Part shown: one piece after another, positions 26,470 through 35,718 of the stretch | Numbering within the stretch: position 1 is the first letter of the stretch | Layout: each line of letters begins with the position of its first letter | Assembly: GCA_937146805.1 (NCBI GenBank) | Contig: CAKZRR010000026.1 | Location: 1 to 64,000 of the forward strand | Reading direction: 5' to 3' | From: an uncultured Owenweeksia sp. | GTDB lineage: Bacteria > Bacteroidota > Bacteroidia > Flavobacteriales > Schleiferiaceae | Length of the DNA: 64,000 nucleotides | Made by a program: the position numbers and the translations under genes | The notes under the pieces: generated by a model | The model's database searches: none | Seen by the model: only the letters and a program-made list of their open reading frames with translations | Told to the model about the DNA's origin: nothing

Positions 26470-26498
26470 AACCACCCAAATTTGGGTGGTTTTTTTTT
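26470..26498 (+). terminator. Intrinsic terminator after the 34-aa membrane peptide
   Basis: AACCACCC (26470-26477) pairs with GGGTGGTT (26484-26491) around AAATTT, followed by a run of T residues to 26498. A strong rho-independent terminator whose stem is a near-perfect palindrome. Confidence 0.85.
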
Positions 26499-26810
26499 GC
26501 TTAATATTTTTTGTAGGATTAGTACATCTTTTTGTATTGCTAATTACTCCCAATTTATATAAATCCTTCCTAACTGTCGGGCATTTACATTCTAATATTT
26601 TCACAAGTCAAATTATAATTGAAAACCACAATTAACTAACAAACAGGTAGTTGAAATAAAAAAACATCTCTAATAATTTGGATAACTGAAAACTTATGCG
26701 GTAAATTTGGCGCTCAACGAAAGAAGAATGATGGTTATCGAAACATCTATTAAGATGTAATAATCCTACAGTTCTTTTGCCCTGAAAAATAACTACTCTT
26801 ACAAGAAACT
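26499..26810. other. Spacer of about 310 bp before the LruC lipoprotein gene
   Basis: AT-rich, no convincing ORF on either strand. The only signal is a promoter-like pair near 26677-26709, listed separately, which would give the LruC gene a leader of about 95 nt. Confidence 0.5.
26677..26709 (+). promoter_or_regulatory. Bacteroidota-type promoter for the LruC lipoprotein gene
   Basis: TTTG (26677-26680) and TAAATTTG (26702-26709) match the -33 and -7 consensus of the Bacteroidota housekeeping sigma factor, with a 21-nt spacing. It is the best-matched full promoter I see in the window and lies about 100 nt upstream of the ATG. Confidence 0.5.
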
Positions 26811-28988
26811 ATGAAAGTACGCACTCTTTTTCTTGCCTCTGTCTCCCTGGCATTAGTTAATACTGCCTGTGTTAAAGACACGTCTGGTGATTCAAATAAA
26901 ATTACCAGTTTTTCCGAATTAACGGTACCCAATGATTTTAATTATCAAACCTCTAAAACCGTATCGTACAACATTAAGGCGGTTAGCAATTGGAGTAAAG
27001 AAAAAATTCTCCTTGAAATTTATGATGGCTTACCTCTAGCTGGTGGCGAAATAATAACGGCCACTTTTTTAGATGGTTTTGCAAGAGCTCAAGGCGAAAT
27101 TCAAATTCCATCTGCTCAAAACAAACTTTACGCAGTAGTAAGATACCCTGATGGGAGCTCAAGCATGACTGCCATTACTGGAGTTGAAGATCTATATCAA
27201 TTTGACTTCTCTATCAAAACAGCCCCAGCTAGAAAACTGGCCGCTATTAGCCCTGATTGCAATACAGGTTGTGCCAACAACATTACTGGCGGTGGCAACT
27301 ACAACATTAACGGCAATCAACCTTCTGGGGTTTATTGTTTGACCAATTCCTTTACCGGGAAAAATATTAATGTAAATCGCGCAGGCGTAACCATTAGACT
27401 GTGTGGAATTGTAAACCTTGATAAGATCAACCTTAACAGCGGATCTGACATGGAAATTACGGATGGCTCCGTGCTAAACATCAAGCAAATTAATTTAAAC
27501 CAATCTGCATCGTTACTTACTATATACAATGCCACAGTTACTTTTAAAGATAATATGAACCTCTCGGGCAACTTGGTTAATCACGGTACTCTTATCGCAA
27601 AAAAAGCCTTTCACATTAACGGGTCGGCCAGCGTAGTGAACAACGGGAGTATGGATATTAAAAAAGACTTACACGCCAACAGCGGTTTAATTAACAACTC
27701 TGAAATACTAGTTGAAGAGGATCTTAAGCTAAACTCAGGCTCAGCCGTAATTAATAACTGTAAAATTATTGTTGGCGATAAGCTACATGTAAATAAATCA
27801 TGGACCAACTCAGGTTATGTAAGCGTAGGTTACCGCACATACTTCAATGGCAATAGCACAACCACGCTAAACGATAACGCCATGCTTGAAACCGAAAAGG
27901 CAGAAATTAATGCAACCATTAATGGTGCTGGTATTAATAAGGCTCTTGTAAAAGTAAATACAGAAACTACTATTAATGGTGGTGGCAACTTAATGGGAAA
28001 CCTTGACTTTTGCGACCTTAATGGTATTGAAACGAACTATGGCTCTATGGCTAACAGTGTAAGTCAATCTTGTTCAACCTATATACCTACAAGCCCCTGT
28101 AACCCAGCCGGAAACGGAAGTGTTCAAATTAGTGATTCAGATCAAGACGGTGTAGCCGATGCTGTAGATAAGTTTCCAAATGACCCTACCTTAAGTGGTA
28201 TTTCATACTATCCATCTGAGCACAACTTTGCCACCTTGGCGTTTGAAGATTTATGGCCTAAAAAAGGAGATTATGACTTTAATGACCTTGTTATTGGATA
28301 CCAACATTCCTTATTAACCAATGCTACTAATATGGTGGTAAAAATGGAGTCTAAGTTTGTGATACAAGCTATTGGAGGTAGTTATAGAAATGGTTTTGGC
28401 TTTCAGCTTGATTTAATTAGATCTCAGGTTGCCAGCGTTACTGGAACGGATATAACTGACAACGTGGTAAGCATTGGCCCTAATGGTACCGAGGACAATC
28501 AAAATAAAGCTACTATTATTGTTTTTGATAATGCCCAAAACACAGCCAACTTTGCAAGCGGTTTTATGAATACGGTTAAAGGAAACTCTACAATTGGACA
28601 AGACACCATTACGGTGATAACTACTTTTATAGCTCCGCAACAAGCTTCCAATATTGGTTCAATGCCGCTTAACCCTTTCCTAATCATTAATAGAGAAAGA
28701 GGCAAAGAATTGCACCTTATTAATGAAATGCCTACGGACTTAGCCAACACCAATTACTTTGGCACTGATGAAGATGCTTCAAACATTGGAACTAATAGCT
28801 TTTACAAAACACAATTAAATCACCCTTGGGCGATTAACATTATAACAGATTTTGATCACCCAGCTGAGAATAACGACATTGTTACCAGCTACAACTACTT
28901 TACGCGTTGGGCACAATCAGGAGGTTCATTATCTCCAGATTGGTATATGGATAACCCAGGGCACCGAAACTCCGCCAAATTATACTAA
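26811..28988 (+). CDS. LruC-domain surface lipoprotein with repeat body
   Basis: Large lipoprotein, 725 aa. Signal peptide with lipobox NTAC, acylated cysteine at about residue 20. An N-terminal beta domain (about 30-140) is followed by a low-complexity repeat region (about 165-410) with recurring units around LNSGS, INGSAS, NNGSM and VEEDLKLNSGSA, which reads like a parallel beta-helix with about 20 residues per turn. Next come a calcium-type motif DSDQDGVADAVDKFPNDP (about 442-459) and the LruC domain (FEDLWPKKGDYDFNDLVIGY onward). LruC proteins are Bacteroidota surface lipoproteins of unclear role. It probably reaches the cell surface. Monocistronic, with a terminator after it. Confidence 0.85.
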   Translation: MKVRTLFLASVSLALVNTACVKDTSGDSNKITSFSELTVPNDFNYQTSKTVSYNIKAVSNWSKEKILLEIYDGLPLAGGEIITATFLDGFARAQGEIQIPSAQNKLYAVVRYPDGSSSMTAITGVEDLYQFDFSIKTAPARKLAAISPDCNTGCANNITGGGNYNINGNQPSGVYCLTNSFTGKNINVNRAGVTIRLCGIVNLDKINLNSGSDMEITDGSVLNIKQINLNQSASLLTIYNATVTFKDNMNLSGNLVNHGTLIAKKAFHINGSASVVNNGSMDIKKDLHANSGLINNSEILVEEDLKLNSGSAVINNCKIIVGDKLHVNKSWTNSGYVSVGYRTYFNGNSTTTLNDNAMLETEKAEINATINGAGINKALVKVNTETTINGGGNLMGNLDFCDLNGIETNYGSMANSVSQSCSTYIPTSPCNPAGNGSVQISDSDQDGVADAVDKFPNDPTLSGISYYPSEHNFATLAFEDLWPKKGDYDFNDLVIGYQHSLLTNATNMVVKMESKFVIQAIGGSYRNGFGFQLDLIRSQVASVTGTDITDNVVSIGPNGTEDNQNKATIIVFDNAQNTANFASGFMNTVKGNSTIGQDTITVITTFIAPQQASNIGSMPLNPFLIINRERGKELHLINEMPTDLANTNYFGTDEDASNIGTNSFYKTQLNHPWAINIITDFDHPAENNDIVTSYNYFTRWAQSGGSLSPDWYMDNPGHRNSAKLY

Positions 28989-29018
28989 TGATTTTTTGAT
29001 TGGTTTTTTGGTTTGTAG

Positions 29019-29058
29019 AAGGGAGGATCTCGAAAGAGTTCCTCCCTTTTCTTTTTTT
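29019..29058 (+). terminator. Intrinsic terminator of the LruC gene
   Basis: A 13-bp stem with one mismatch (AAGGGAGGATCTC from 29019, paired with GAGTTCCTCCCTT ending 29048), GAAA tetraloop, then TTCT and a T7 run. The T-run overlaps the stop codon of the convergent apt gene by two bases. Confidence 0.85.
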
Positions 29059-29599
29059 AGTAAGAGGCCAAAGACTTTATCTCGATAGAGCTGCTGAAAT
29101 TTTCTCTTGCCTCCAAAAAGCAAAGCTCCACTAACGTGTGAAAGGCCACTACACTTGCTCCTGCCATTTCGCAAAGATTAATGGCTGCGGTAGCCGTACC
29201 TCCAGTCGCCAACAAATCATCGTGCACTAAAACCCGGCTTCCATTGTTTATGTCTCCTTTCTGGAGCTCTAAACAGGCCGACCCATATTCTAAGTCATAG
29301 CACTTTTTATGCACCGCCCTAGGCAATTTACCTGCTTTCCGAATCGGAATAAATGGAACACCTAATCGCTGTGCTAAAGCATAGCCGAACATAAATCCAC
29401 GAGACTCAATTCCAACGACCACATCAATAACCAGAGGCTCTGCCCATTTTTCCATTTCATCAATAATAGCAGCACCCAAAGCAGGGTTCTTAAAAATGGG
29501 GGTAATATCCTTAAAAGAAATACCCGGCTTTGGAAAGTCGGGTATTTCAATAATGGTGTTTTTTATTTGATCGCTTAGCATCTTATTTAAATGCTGCAT
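29057..29599 (-). CDS. apt: Adenine phosphoribosyltransferase
   Basis: Purine salvage enzyme making AMP from adenine and PRPP; cytoplasmic dimer, 180 aa from the ATG at 29599 or 174 aa from the ATG at 29581 (MLSDQIKNTIIEIPDFPKPG). The second is the usual family start and begins right after the upstream stop. The adenine-side FPKPGISFKDITP and GIESRGFMFGYALA are visible, as is the PRPP-binding loop RVLVHDDLLATGGTATAA. It is directly downstream of the acyl-CoA dehydrogenase gene on the same strand, so they may share a transcript, though the pathways are unrelated. Confidence 0.95.
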   Translation of the reverse strand: MQHLNKMLSDQIKNTIIEIPDFPKPGISFKDITPIFKNPALGAAIIDEMEKWAEPLVIDVVVGIESRGFMFGYALAQRLGVPFIPIRKAGKLPRAVHKKCYDLEYGSACLELQKGDINNGSRVLVHDDLLATGGTATAAINLCEMAGASVVAFHTLVELCFLEARENFSSSIEIKSLASY

Positions 29600-30761
29600 G
29601 GCCAGTTACATCCATACCCGTAATCAGTAAATGAATATCGTGTGTACCTTCATAAGTAATCACCGATTCTAAATTCATCATATGTCGCATAATAGGGTAC
29701 TCTCCCGAAATACCCATTCCGCCCAACATTTGACGAGCTTCTCTAGCAATTTTCAAAGCCATATCTACACTATTTCTCTTGGCCATCGAAATTTGGGCGC
29801 TGGTTGCCTTTTTCTCGTTTTTAAGAACACCCAATCTCCAAACCATCAATTGCGCTTTGGTAATTTCGGTAATCATCTCAGCCAATTTTTTCTGCTGTAG
29901 CTGAAAAGCACCAATTGGTTTTCCAAACTGAATCCGTTCTTTAGAATAACGCAAAGCAGTATCATAACAATCCATAGCAGCACCAACAGCCCCCCAAGCA
30001 ATTCCAAAACGAGCACTATCCAAGCAGCCAAGTGGTGCTCCTAAGCCTGATTTATTAGGCAATAGATTCTCCTTTGGAACTTTCACATTATCGAACACTA
30101 GTTCACCTGTAGCACTTGCGCGTAAACTCCATTTATTGTGCGTTTCGGGAGTTGTAAAACCCTCCATACCACGTTCAACAACTAAACCGTGTATTCTATC
30201 ATTTTCATCCTTAGCCCAAACTACGGCTACATCGCAAAAGGGAGCGTTTGAAATCCACATTTTAGCGCCATTTAATAAATAATGATCACCCATATCTTTA
30301 AAATTGGTAATCATTCCGCCAGGATTAGATCCAAAGTTGGGCTCTGTTAATCCAAAGCTTCCTAAAAACTCGCCACTGGCCAGTTTGGGTAAATATTTTT
30401 TTCGTTGCGCCTCATTTCCATAGGCGTAAATGGGGTACATCACCAACGAAGATTGCACAGAACAGGTAGAACGAACACCTGAATCACCACGCTCAATTTC
30501 CTGCATCATCAAGCCGTAGGAAATTTGATCTAATCCAGCTCCGCCATACTCCACTGGAATATAAGGGCCAAAAGCACCGATTTCGGCCAAGCCCGGAATC
30601 AGTTGCTCCGGAAAAGCCGCCCGCTGAGCATAATCTTCAATAATGGGGGTTACATCCTTCTTTACCCAAGCTCTAGTGGCATCTCGTACCAATAAATGTT
30701 CTTCGCTTAATAAATCGTCTAACTGATAGTAATCGGGAGATTGAAATAAATCGCTGGCCAT
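29583..30761 (-). CDS. gcdH: Acyl-CoA dehydrogenase, glutaryl-CoA dehydrogenase type
   Basis: FAD enzyme of 392 aa, normal length. The stretch SVQSSLVMYPIYAYGNEAQR and the end of the catalytic domain, VITYEGTHDIHLLITGMDVTG, carry the catalytic glutamate in TYEGTHD and closely follow glutaryl-CoA dehydrogenases rather than general medium-chain enzymes. FAD-binding landmarks include FGLTEPNFGSNPGGM and KMWISNAPFCDVAVVWA. It would convert glutaryl-CoA to crotonyl-CoA in lysine or tryptophan breakdown; the latter would fit the tryptophan dioxygenase at 55.9 kb. The exact substrate needs an assay. The start at 30761 is divergent from the DUF4271 gene. Confidence 0.87.
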   Translation of the reverse strand: MASDLFQSPDYYQLDDLLSEEHLLVRDATRAWVKKDVTPIIEDYAQRAAFPEQLIPGLAEIGAFGPYIPVEYGGAGLDQISYGLMMQEIERGDSGVRSTCSVQSSLVMYPIYAYGNEAQRKKYLPKLASGEFLGSFGLTEPNFGSNPGGMITNFKDMGDHYLLNGAKMWISNAPFCDVAVVWAKDENDRIHGLVVERGMEGFTTPETHNKWSLRASATGELVFDNVKVPKENLLPNKSGLGAPLGCLDSARFGIAWGAVGAAMDCYDTALRYSKERIQFGKPIGAFQLQQKKLAEMITEITKAQLMVWRLGVLKNEKKATSAQISMAKRNSVDMALKIAREARQMLGGMGISGEYPIMRHMMNLESVITYEGTHDIHLLITGMDVTGHAAFK

Positions 30762-30832
30762 TAAATTCTAATTTTAACCGCAAATGTAATTAAAGCCCCC
30801 TAAGTGCCCACTTCAAAACCAACTAAAAAAAA

Positions 30833-30840
30833 TACCTTTG
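30833..30840 (+). promoter_or_regulatory. TAnnTTTG -7 box before DUF4271-hemD-rnpA
   Basis: TACCTTTG matches the consensus exactly, 8 nt before the ATG at 30849, predicting a leader of only a few nucleotides or none. It is the same 8-mer seen before the DUF3109 gene. Confidence 0.45.
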
Positions 30841-30848
30841 ACCGCTAA

Positions 30849-31511
30849 ATGGAACAACTATTAAAGGCACATCATACCGATTGGCTTTTGGGCGTTTTAC
30901 TACTTAGTTGGTTGCTAATTATTGTAGCTAGGTGGTTCAATCCCGATCGATTTAATCAAGTAGCCATACTGCCCTTTCACGGTAGCAGGCGGGAAGTAGA
31001 AACTACTTTTAATCCCTCTAGAGGAAAAGGCATGTATGCCTTTAACCTTAATGTAGTCTCTAACATCATCATTTCCCTGAGCCTATTTTTGTTACTTCAT
31101 TTTCCGGACAATAAAATTCCAGATTTTAGTAATTGGAGTTTATTTTTAAAACTCTTTTTCGGGATTAGCTTTTTCTTCATATTTAAAAACTTTGTAGGCC
31201 TTTTTGTAGGTTGGGTATTCAATAGTTCAGATGAACTGGCCGAATCACAAAACATTCACCTCGCCTACCGCATTTGGATGTCTATTGTATTAGCACCCAT
31301 TTGTGTGATAGCCGTTTATTGGCCCAATAGCTTCTCGATTGCCTACTTTTTGGTAGCTCTTATATTGGTGATTGGTTATTTACTGGCCCTTTTATTTTCC
31401 AGTATTAAAATATGGACACTTCCACTGAGAGGATACTATAAAATTAGTTACCTTTGCGCGCTGGAAATCACCCCCCTAATTTACTTGCTTTTATGGTTTA
31501 ACAACCAATAA
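30849..31511 (+). CDS. DUF4271 integral membrane protein
   Basis: Bacteroidota-specific membrane protein of 220 aa with about six hydrophobic helices (for example DWLLGVLLLSWLLIIVA, FLVALILVIGYLLALLF, ALEITPLIYLLLWF). It sits directly before hemD, the gene order usual in the phylum. Its function is unknown; the fixed synteny with hemD hints at a link with envelope or haem metabolism but proves nothing. Confidence 0.85.
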   Translation: MEQLLKAHHTDWLLGVLLLSWLLIIVARWFNPDRFNQVAILPFHGSRREVETTFNPSRGKGMYAFNLNVVSNIIISLSLFLLLHFPDNKIPDFSNWSLFLKLFFGISFFFIFKNFVGLFVGWVFNSSDELAESQNIHLAYRIWMSIVLAPICVIAVYWPNSFSIAYFLVALILVIGYLLALLFSSIKIWTLPLRGYYKISYLCALEITPLIYLLLWFNNQ

Positions 31512-31555
31512 AATCTCTGTAAATCAAAAGATTACGAACTCAAAAAATCAGTGTT

Positions 31556-32302
31556 TTGAAGGTAAAAACTATCCTTGTTTCGCAGCCCGCTCCTCAAACC
31601 GAGAATTCTCCCTATTTTGATTTAGCGGCTAAGAATAAAATTAATATTGATTTTAGACCTTTCATTCACGTTGCCGGTGTTGACTCAGGCGAGGTTCGTA
31701 AACAAAAGGTAAATATACCCGCTCATACCGCTGTAATTTTAACCAGCAGAAATGCCGTAGATCACTTTTTTAGAGTGGCCGAGGAAACACGCTATGCCGT
31801 GCCTAATGAGCTTAAGTATTTTTGTACTTCAGAAGCTATTGCCTACTATCTTCAAAAGTATGTGGTGTATCGCAAGCGTAAAATTTACTTTGGAAACAAT
31901 CAATTCAAAGATCTTCTTCCGCTGTTTAAAAAACATAAAGACGAAAAGTACCTATTACCCTCTTCGGATGTGCTAAAGCCAGAAATCACCAAGCTTTTAA
32001 AAGACAACAAGGTAAACTACAACCGCGTAGTATTGTTTAACACGGTGGCTAGTGATCTTTCGGATTTAGCGGATGTATACTATGATATTTTGGTTTTCTT
32101 TAGTCCTTCAGGAATAAAATCACTGCTGGAAAACTTTCCAGATTTTGATCAAAATGACACGCGAATTGCTGCCTTTGGCACCAGTACACATAGAGCCGTA
32201 AAAGAAGCAGGTTTACGCCTTGATATTAGCGCGCCAACACCCAAAGCACCTTCTATGACCATGGCTATTGAGGCTTACATTAAAGAGGTTAACAAAAAGT
32301 AA
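31556..32302 (+). CDS. hemD: Uroporphyrinogen-III synthase
   Basis: Cyclises hydroxymethylbilane to uroporphyrinogen III in haem and sirohaem synthesis. 248 aa from a TTG start (MKVKTILVSQPAPQTENSPYF). Two alpha/beta lobes are visible. Landmarks include VILTSRNAVDHFFRVAEE in the first lobe and DILVFFSPSGIKSLLENF followed by RIAAFGTSTHRAVKEAGL near the end, which correspond to the family's two Ser/Gly loops. Sequence conservation is low in this family, but these motifs and the DUF4271 neighbour make the call good. 44 nt after DUF4271, 46 nt before rnpA. Confidence 0.9.
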   Translation: MKVKTILVSQPAPQTENSPYFDLAAKNKINIDFRPFIHVAGVDSGEVRKQKVNIPAHTAVILTSRNAVDHFFRVAEETRYAVPNELKYFCTSEAIAYYLQKYVVYRKRKIYFGNNQFKDLLPLFKKHKDEKYLLPSSDVLKPEITKLLKDNKVNYNRVVLFNTVASDLSDLADVYYDILVFFSPSGIKSLLENFPDFDQNDTRIAAFGTSTHRAVKEAGLRLDISAPTPKAPSMTMAIEAYIKEVNKK

Positions 32303-32348
32303 ACTAATAGAAATAAGCGCCCATGCGATTAGCTAATTTACTGCGCTT

Positions 32349-32735
32349 ATGAAATTTAGTTTTACCCAAGAGGAACATCTTAAAAGCAAAAAGCAAATTG
32401 ACGCCCTTTTTACAAATGGCAAAACACTTAAGGCCTACCCCTTATTTTTTGTTTACACCACTACCCCCATTTCCAAAAACCCAAAACCTCAAGTAGGGTT
32501 TTCGGTGGCCAAACGAAAAATTAAACTAGCGGTAAAGCGCAATCTCCTAAAGCGAAGAATTAAAGAATGCTACCGTTTAAATCACTTGCAATTTTTAGGT
32601 GATACACCTCTACCCTTTGCCGGAATGTTTTTGTACCAAAGCAATCAGATAGAAAGTCAAGAAAAACTGCAACGTTGTATGCAGAAAATATTGAGCAAAC
32701 TAAAAGAAGAACTTTCGCAAAATTCTAGCAATTAA
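32349..32735 (+). CDS. rnpA: Ribonuclease P protein component
   Basis: Protein subunit assisting RNase P RNA in 5' maturation of tRNAs; 128 aa. The RNA-binding signature VGFSVAKRKIKLAVKRNLLKRRIKECYR is present in order, with its RNxxKRR core. An N-terminal FTQEEHLKSKKQIDALFTNG is typical of Bacteroidota members. It is not next to rpmH, as is normal in this phylum, and lies in a run with hemD and an S41 protease. Confidence 0.95.
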   Translation: MKFSFTQEEHLKSKKQIDALFTNGKTLKAYPLFFVYTTTPISKNPKPQVGFSVAKRKIKLAVKRNLLKRRIKECYRLNHLQFLGDTPLPFAGMFLYQSNQIESQEKLQRCMQKILSKLKEELSQNSSN

Positions 32736-32813
32736 TTCACCGCAAAATCGTTTTTAAGTACATTCGCTTTATTCTAAAACGGCTACGCGTTCTTGAAGCT
32801 TTGATTTCCACAA

Positions 32814-34463
32814 ATGAAAAAATTATCAAAAATTACTTTAGGGTTTATTTCATTGATAGCACTGACTATCACATTGGCCTATACCCCAGATTACTTCGAG
32901 ATTAGCAAACAACTCGACATTTTTACCAATGTATTTAAAGAGGTAAACCTGCACTATGTAGATGAAACCGAACCGGGCGAGTTAATGGATGAAGCACTTA
33001 ATTCTATGCTTCAATCATTAGACCCTTATACCAACTACATTCCAGAAGAACGTGTTGAAGATTTCAAAATTCATACAACTGGTCATTATGGTGGTATTGG
33101 AGCCATGATAAGAAGTTATCAAAACAAAATAGTTATTACTGCCCCTTATCAAGGCTTTGCAGCTGATAAAGCTGGGCTTAAAGCGGGCGATGAACTAATA
33201 GAAGTAGATGGAAAATCTGTAGTGGGTAAATCAACAGATGCGGTGAGTACCGTACTTAAAGGAGCGCCTGGAACGGAGGTTACTATTAACTACATCCGCC
33301 AAGGAAAAAACTATACACAAACCATAGAACGCGAAGAAGTACAGGTTAAAAGTGTGCCGTATTATGGTATGCTTGCAAATGATATTGGCTATATAACCCT
33401 TACCAGTTTTACCGAAAAGGCTAGTAAAGAAATTAAAGCTGCTTTGCGCGAGTTAAAAAAAGAAAACGACCTAAAAGGTTTGGTTTTAGACCTGCGTGGA
33501 AACCCCGGTGGCTTATTGATAGAAGCCGTAAACATCTGCAATCTATTTATAGAGAAAGGATTAGAAGTAGTAGAAACAAAAGGTAAACAGGCCGAAAGAT
33601 CGGGCACCTATAAGACCCTAAATGGACCCGAAGATTTAGAAATTCCCTTGGCCATTTTAATTAATGGAGGCAGTGCCTCTGCCTCCGAAATTGTAGCCGG
33701 TACATTGCAAGACTACGATCGTGCTGTAATTATTGGTCAACGTAGTTTTGGTAAAGGATTAGTGCAGCAAACCCGAAAACTATCCTACGGAGCTCAACTA
33801 AAAGTTACTATTGCTAAGTATTATACCCCCAGCGGTAGATGCATACAGGCTATTAACTATGCGCAACGCAGCGAGGACGGCAGTGTAGCCAAGTTACCCG
33901 ACTCCTTGCGTACCGAGTACAATACGAAGGCCGGACGTTCGGTTTTTGACGGAGGTGGTATTGACCCAGATGTTAACCTTGAGGAAAAAGATATTTCAGG
34001 CGTAATGATAGCCTTGTTTAGAAAAATGTACATTTTTGATTGGGCCACGCAATACACTTACAACCACGCTACTATTGCTGCAGCTGATGCCTTTACCCTA
34101 AACAACAATGAATACCAAGAGTTTGTGAAATGGCTCAAAAGCCAAGAGTTTGATTATAAAACCAAAACAGAAAAGTCTATTGAAAGTTTGGTGGCTACAG
34201 CCGAAAAAGAAGAGTACTACGAAGATTTAAAAAACGAGCTGGATCAACTAAAAAACAAATACCAAAAGGAAGAGGCGGACGATTTAACACACTACGCCAC
34301 CGAAATAAAAAGCTTGTTAGAACAAGAAATTGCCTCTCGTTATTACTACCAAAGTGGGCGTCTTAAAAAATCGTTGGTGACCGATACGGAAGTTCAAAAA
34401 GCTGTTGAAGTACTAAACAACCCCAGTGCCTACACGGATATTTTAACCCTTGCCAAAGACTAA
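32814..34463 (+). CDS. S41 carboxyl-terminal processing peptidase (second CtpA paralogue)
   Basis: Periplasmic serine protease of 549 aa. A signal peptide or anchor at 6-24 (ITLGFISLIALTITLAY) is followed by an N-terminal helical domain, a PDZ domain (about 90-170, GIGAMIRSYQNKIVI to VTINYIRQG), and the S41 core with NGGSASASEIVAG and SFGKGLVQ, the catalytic Ser and Lys. A C-terminal helical extension of about 150 residues ends with a likely coiled stretch (EDLKNELDQLKNKYQKEE). It follows rnpA by 78 nt, an arrangement common in Bacteroidota. It overlaps the next gene by 14 nt. Confidence 0.93.
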   Translation: MKKLSKITLGFISLIALTITLAYTPDYFEISKQLDIFTNVFKEVNLHYVDETEPGELMDEALNSMLQSLDPYTNYIPEERVEDFKIHTTGHYGGIGAMIRSYQNKIVITAPYQGFAADKAGLKAGDELIEVDGKSVVGKSTDAVSTVLKGAPGTEVTINYIRQGKNYTQTIEREEVQVKSVPYYGMLANDIGYITLTSFTEKASKEIKAALRELKKENDLKGLVLDLRGNPGGLLIEAVNICNLFIEKGLEVVETKGKQAERSGTYKTLNGPEDLEIPLAILINGGSASASEIVAGTLQDYDRAVIIGQRSFGKGLVQQTRKLSYGAQLKVTIAKYYTPSGRCIQAINYAQRSEDGSVAKLPDSLRTEYNTKAGRSVFDGGGIDPDVNLEEKDISGVMIALFRKMYIFDWATQYTYNHATIAAADAFTLNNNEYQEFVKWLKSQEFDYKTKTEKSIESLVATAEKEEYYEDLKNELDQLKNKYQKEEADDLTHYATEIKSLLEQEIASRYYYQSGRLKKSLVTDTEVQKAVEVLNNPSAYTDILTLAKD

Positions 34464-35718
34464 AAAGTACATACTCAATGTTAAGTGGGAACAAAGACTA
34501 TACTTTTATAGTCTTTTGTTTTTTGCTGTCCTTTTGCCTTTTCAGCCCATTAAATTGCCGCTTACTTTAGGTTTAATGTTATACAGCGCAGTATGGCTTA
34601 TTACATTGCAATTTGGTACTAAACTTAAACTACTAGCCAAAAACAAAATGGCAAGTTTGTGTTTTGCCTATTTTTTATGGATTGTAATTGGCGCCATTTA
34701 CAGTCCCGAAAAAGGAGAAGCCATTAAAGATATGGTACTTAAGGTACCCTTTGCGGTTTGGCCCATACTAATTGGTAGCGTAGCGCTGTTTGGCACAAAA
34801 AACCGTGAGCAGCTTGTAAAAGCTTTTATAGTTGCACTGGCGGTGGGTACTCTTTTCAATTTTATTTTGGCCTTTGTTAACTATGCCTCTACAGGCGATT
34901 CTCAATATTTTTACTTCAGTAAACTAATAGTTTCTAAGCTTATACCGCCTCACTATTTTGGTATGTACCTCAATATGACTTATGGCATTTTGCTACTGGG
35001 TCTTCTTCAAAAAAACTATCTTTTTAAAAAGCAGTATTGGCAAATAGTCTTGCTGGCTATTTGTGTTATAGGGGTAATTTTTGCTGCCGTTCGCATGCAG
35101 TATATTGTATTTATTGCCATTACGCTTTTCGTGTTTTTTCGTGGCTACCATCATAAATCGATAGGAAAAAAGATGCTTGCCATGTTAGGACTTGTTGCGG
35201 CCATGCTGGGTCTATCTATGGCTTTCCCGGGAAGCCGGGCACGCTTAAACGATACCGTTAATGAGTTTAATTCTCGGAATGAAATGGTAAATAGCAAGCA
35301 AACCAACCATCGCAAATTTATATGGACGGAAGGCCTGGAAGTGATTAAACAAAATTGGCTTTTTGGAACAGGAACTGCCGCTGCCGACCCTGTTTTAAAT
35401 GCACGACTTTACACGATAGAGGCCACTTTTTGGAATGGCGAGAGCACCTATAAGCTTAGAGACAAAAAGTACAATTACCATAATGCCTACTTACAACATT
35501 GGGCCGCTCATGGTTTAATTGGTTTTATTTTGTTAGTAGCTATTTTTGTGGCTGGCTGGAGAAACACGCCTGACTTGGTTCCTAAAATATTTCTACTGGT
35601 ATGCGCCCTAAGCTTTATTACCGAAAGCATGCTTGAAAGGCAAGCAGGTGTCCTCTTCTTTTCCTTTTTTTACACTTTGTTTTTTATCCTCAAACCTAAA
35701 AAGGAAGTAACTATCTAG
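34450..35718 (+). CDS. O-antigen ligase/polymerase-like membrane protein (copy A)
   Basis: Polytopic membrane protein of 422 aa from a TTG start, with about 10-11 hydrophobic helices and a large periplasmic loop carrying a Wzy/WaaL-type signature (LFGTGTAAADPVLN through YNYHNAYLQHWAAHGLIGF). It could polymerise repeat units or attach glycan to lipid A core or protein; the two families cannot be told apart by eye. The TTG overlaps the S41 protease stop by 14 nt. It is convergent with a second member of the same family, the 3' ends overlapping by 4 nt. Confidence 0.83.
   Translation: MPKTKKYILNVKWEQRLYFYSLLFFAVLLPFQPIKLPLTLGLMLYSAVWLITLQFGTKLKLLAKNKMASLCFAYFLWIVIGAIYSPEKGEAIKDMVLKVPFAVWPILIGSVALFGTKNREQLVKAFIVALAVGTLFNFILAFVNYASTGDSQYFYFSKLIVSKLIPPHYFGMYLNMTYGILLLGLLQKNYLFKKQYWQIVLLAICVIGVIFAAVRMQYIVFIAITLFVFFRGYHHKSIGKKMLAMLGLVAAMLGLSMAFPGSRARLNDTVNEFNSRNEMVNSKQTNHRKFIWTEGLEVIKQNWLFGTGTAAADPVLNARLYTIEATFWNGESTYKLRDKKYNYHNAYLQHWAAHGLIGFILLVAIFVAGWRNTPDLVPKIFLLVCALSFITESMLERQAGVLFFSFFYTLFFILKPKKEVTI

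Noticed and set aside
28852-29088. 78-codon plus-strand frame at the end of the LruC gene
   Set aside because: It is an out-of-frame overlap of the LruC coding end and runs through the terminator hairpin.
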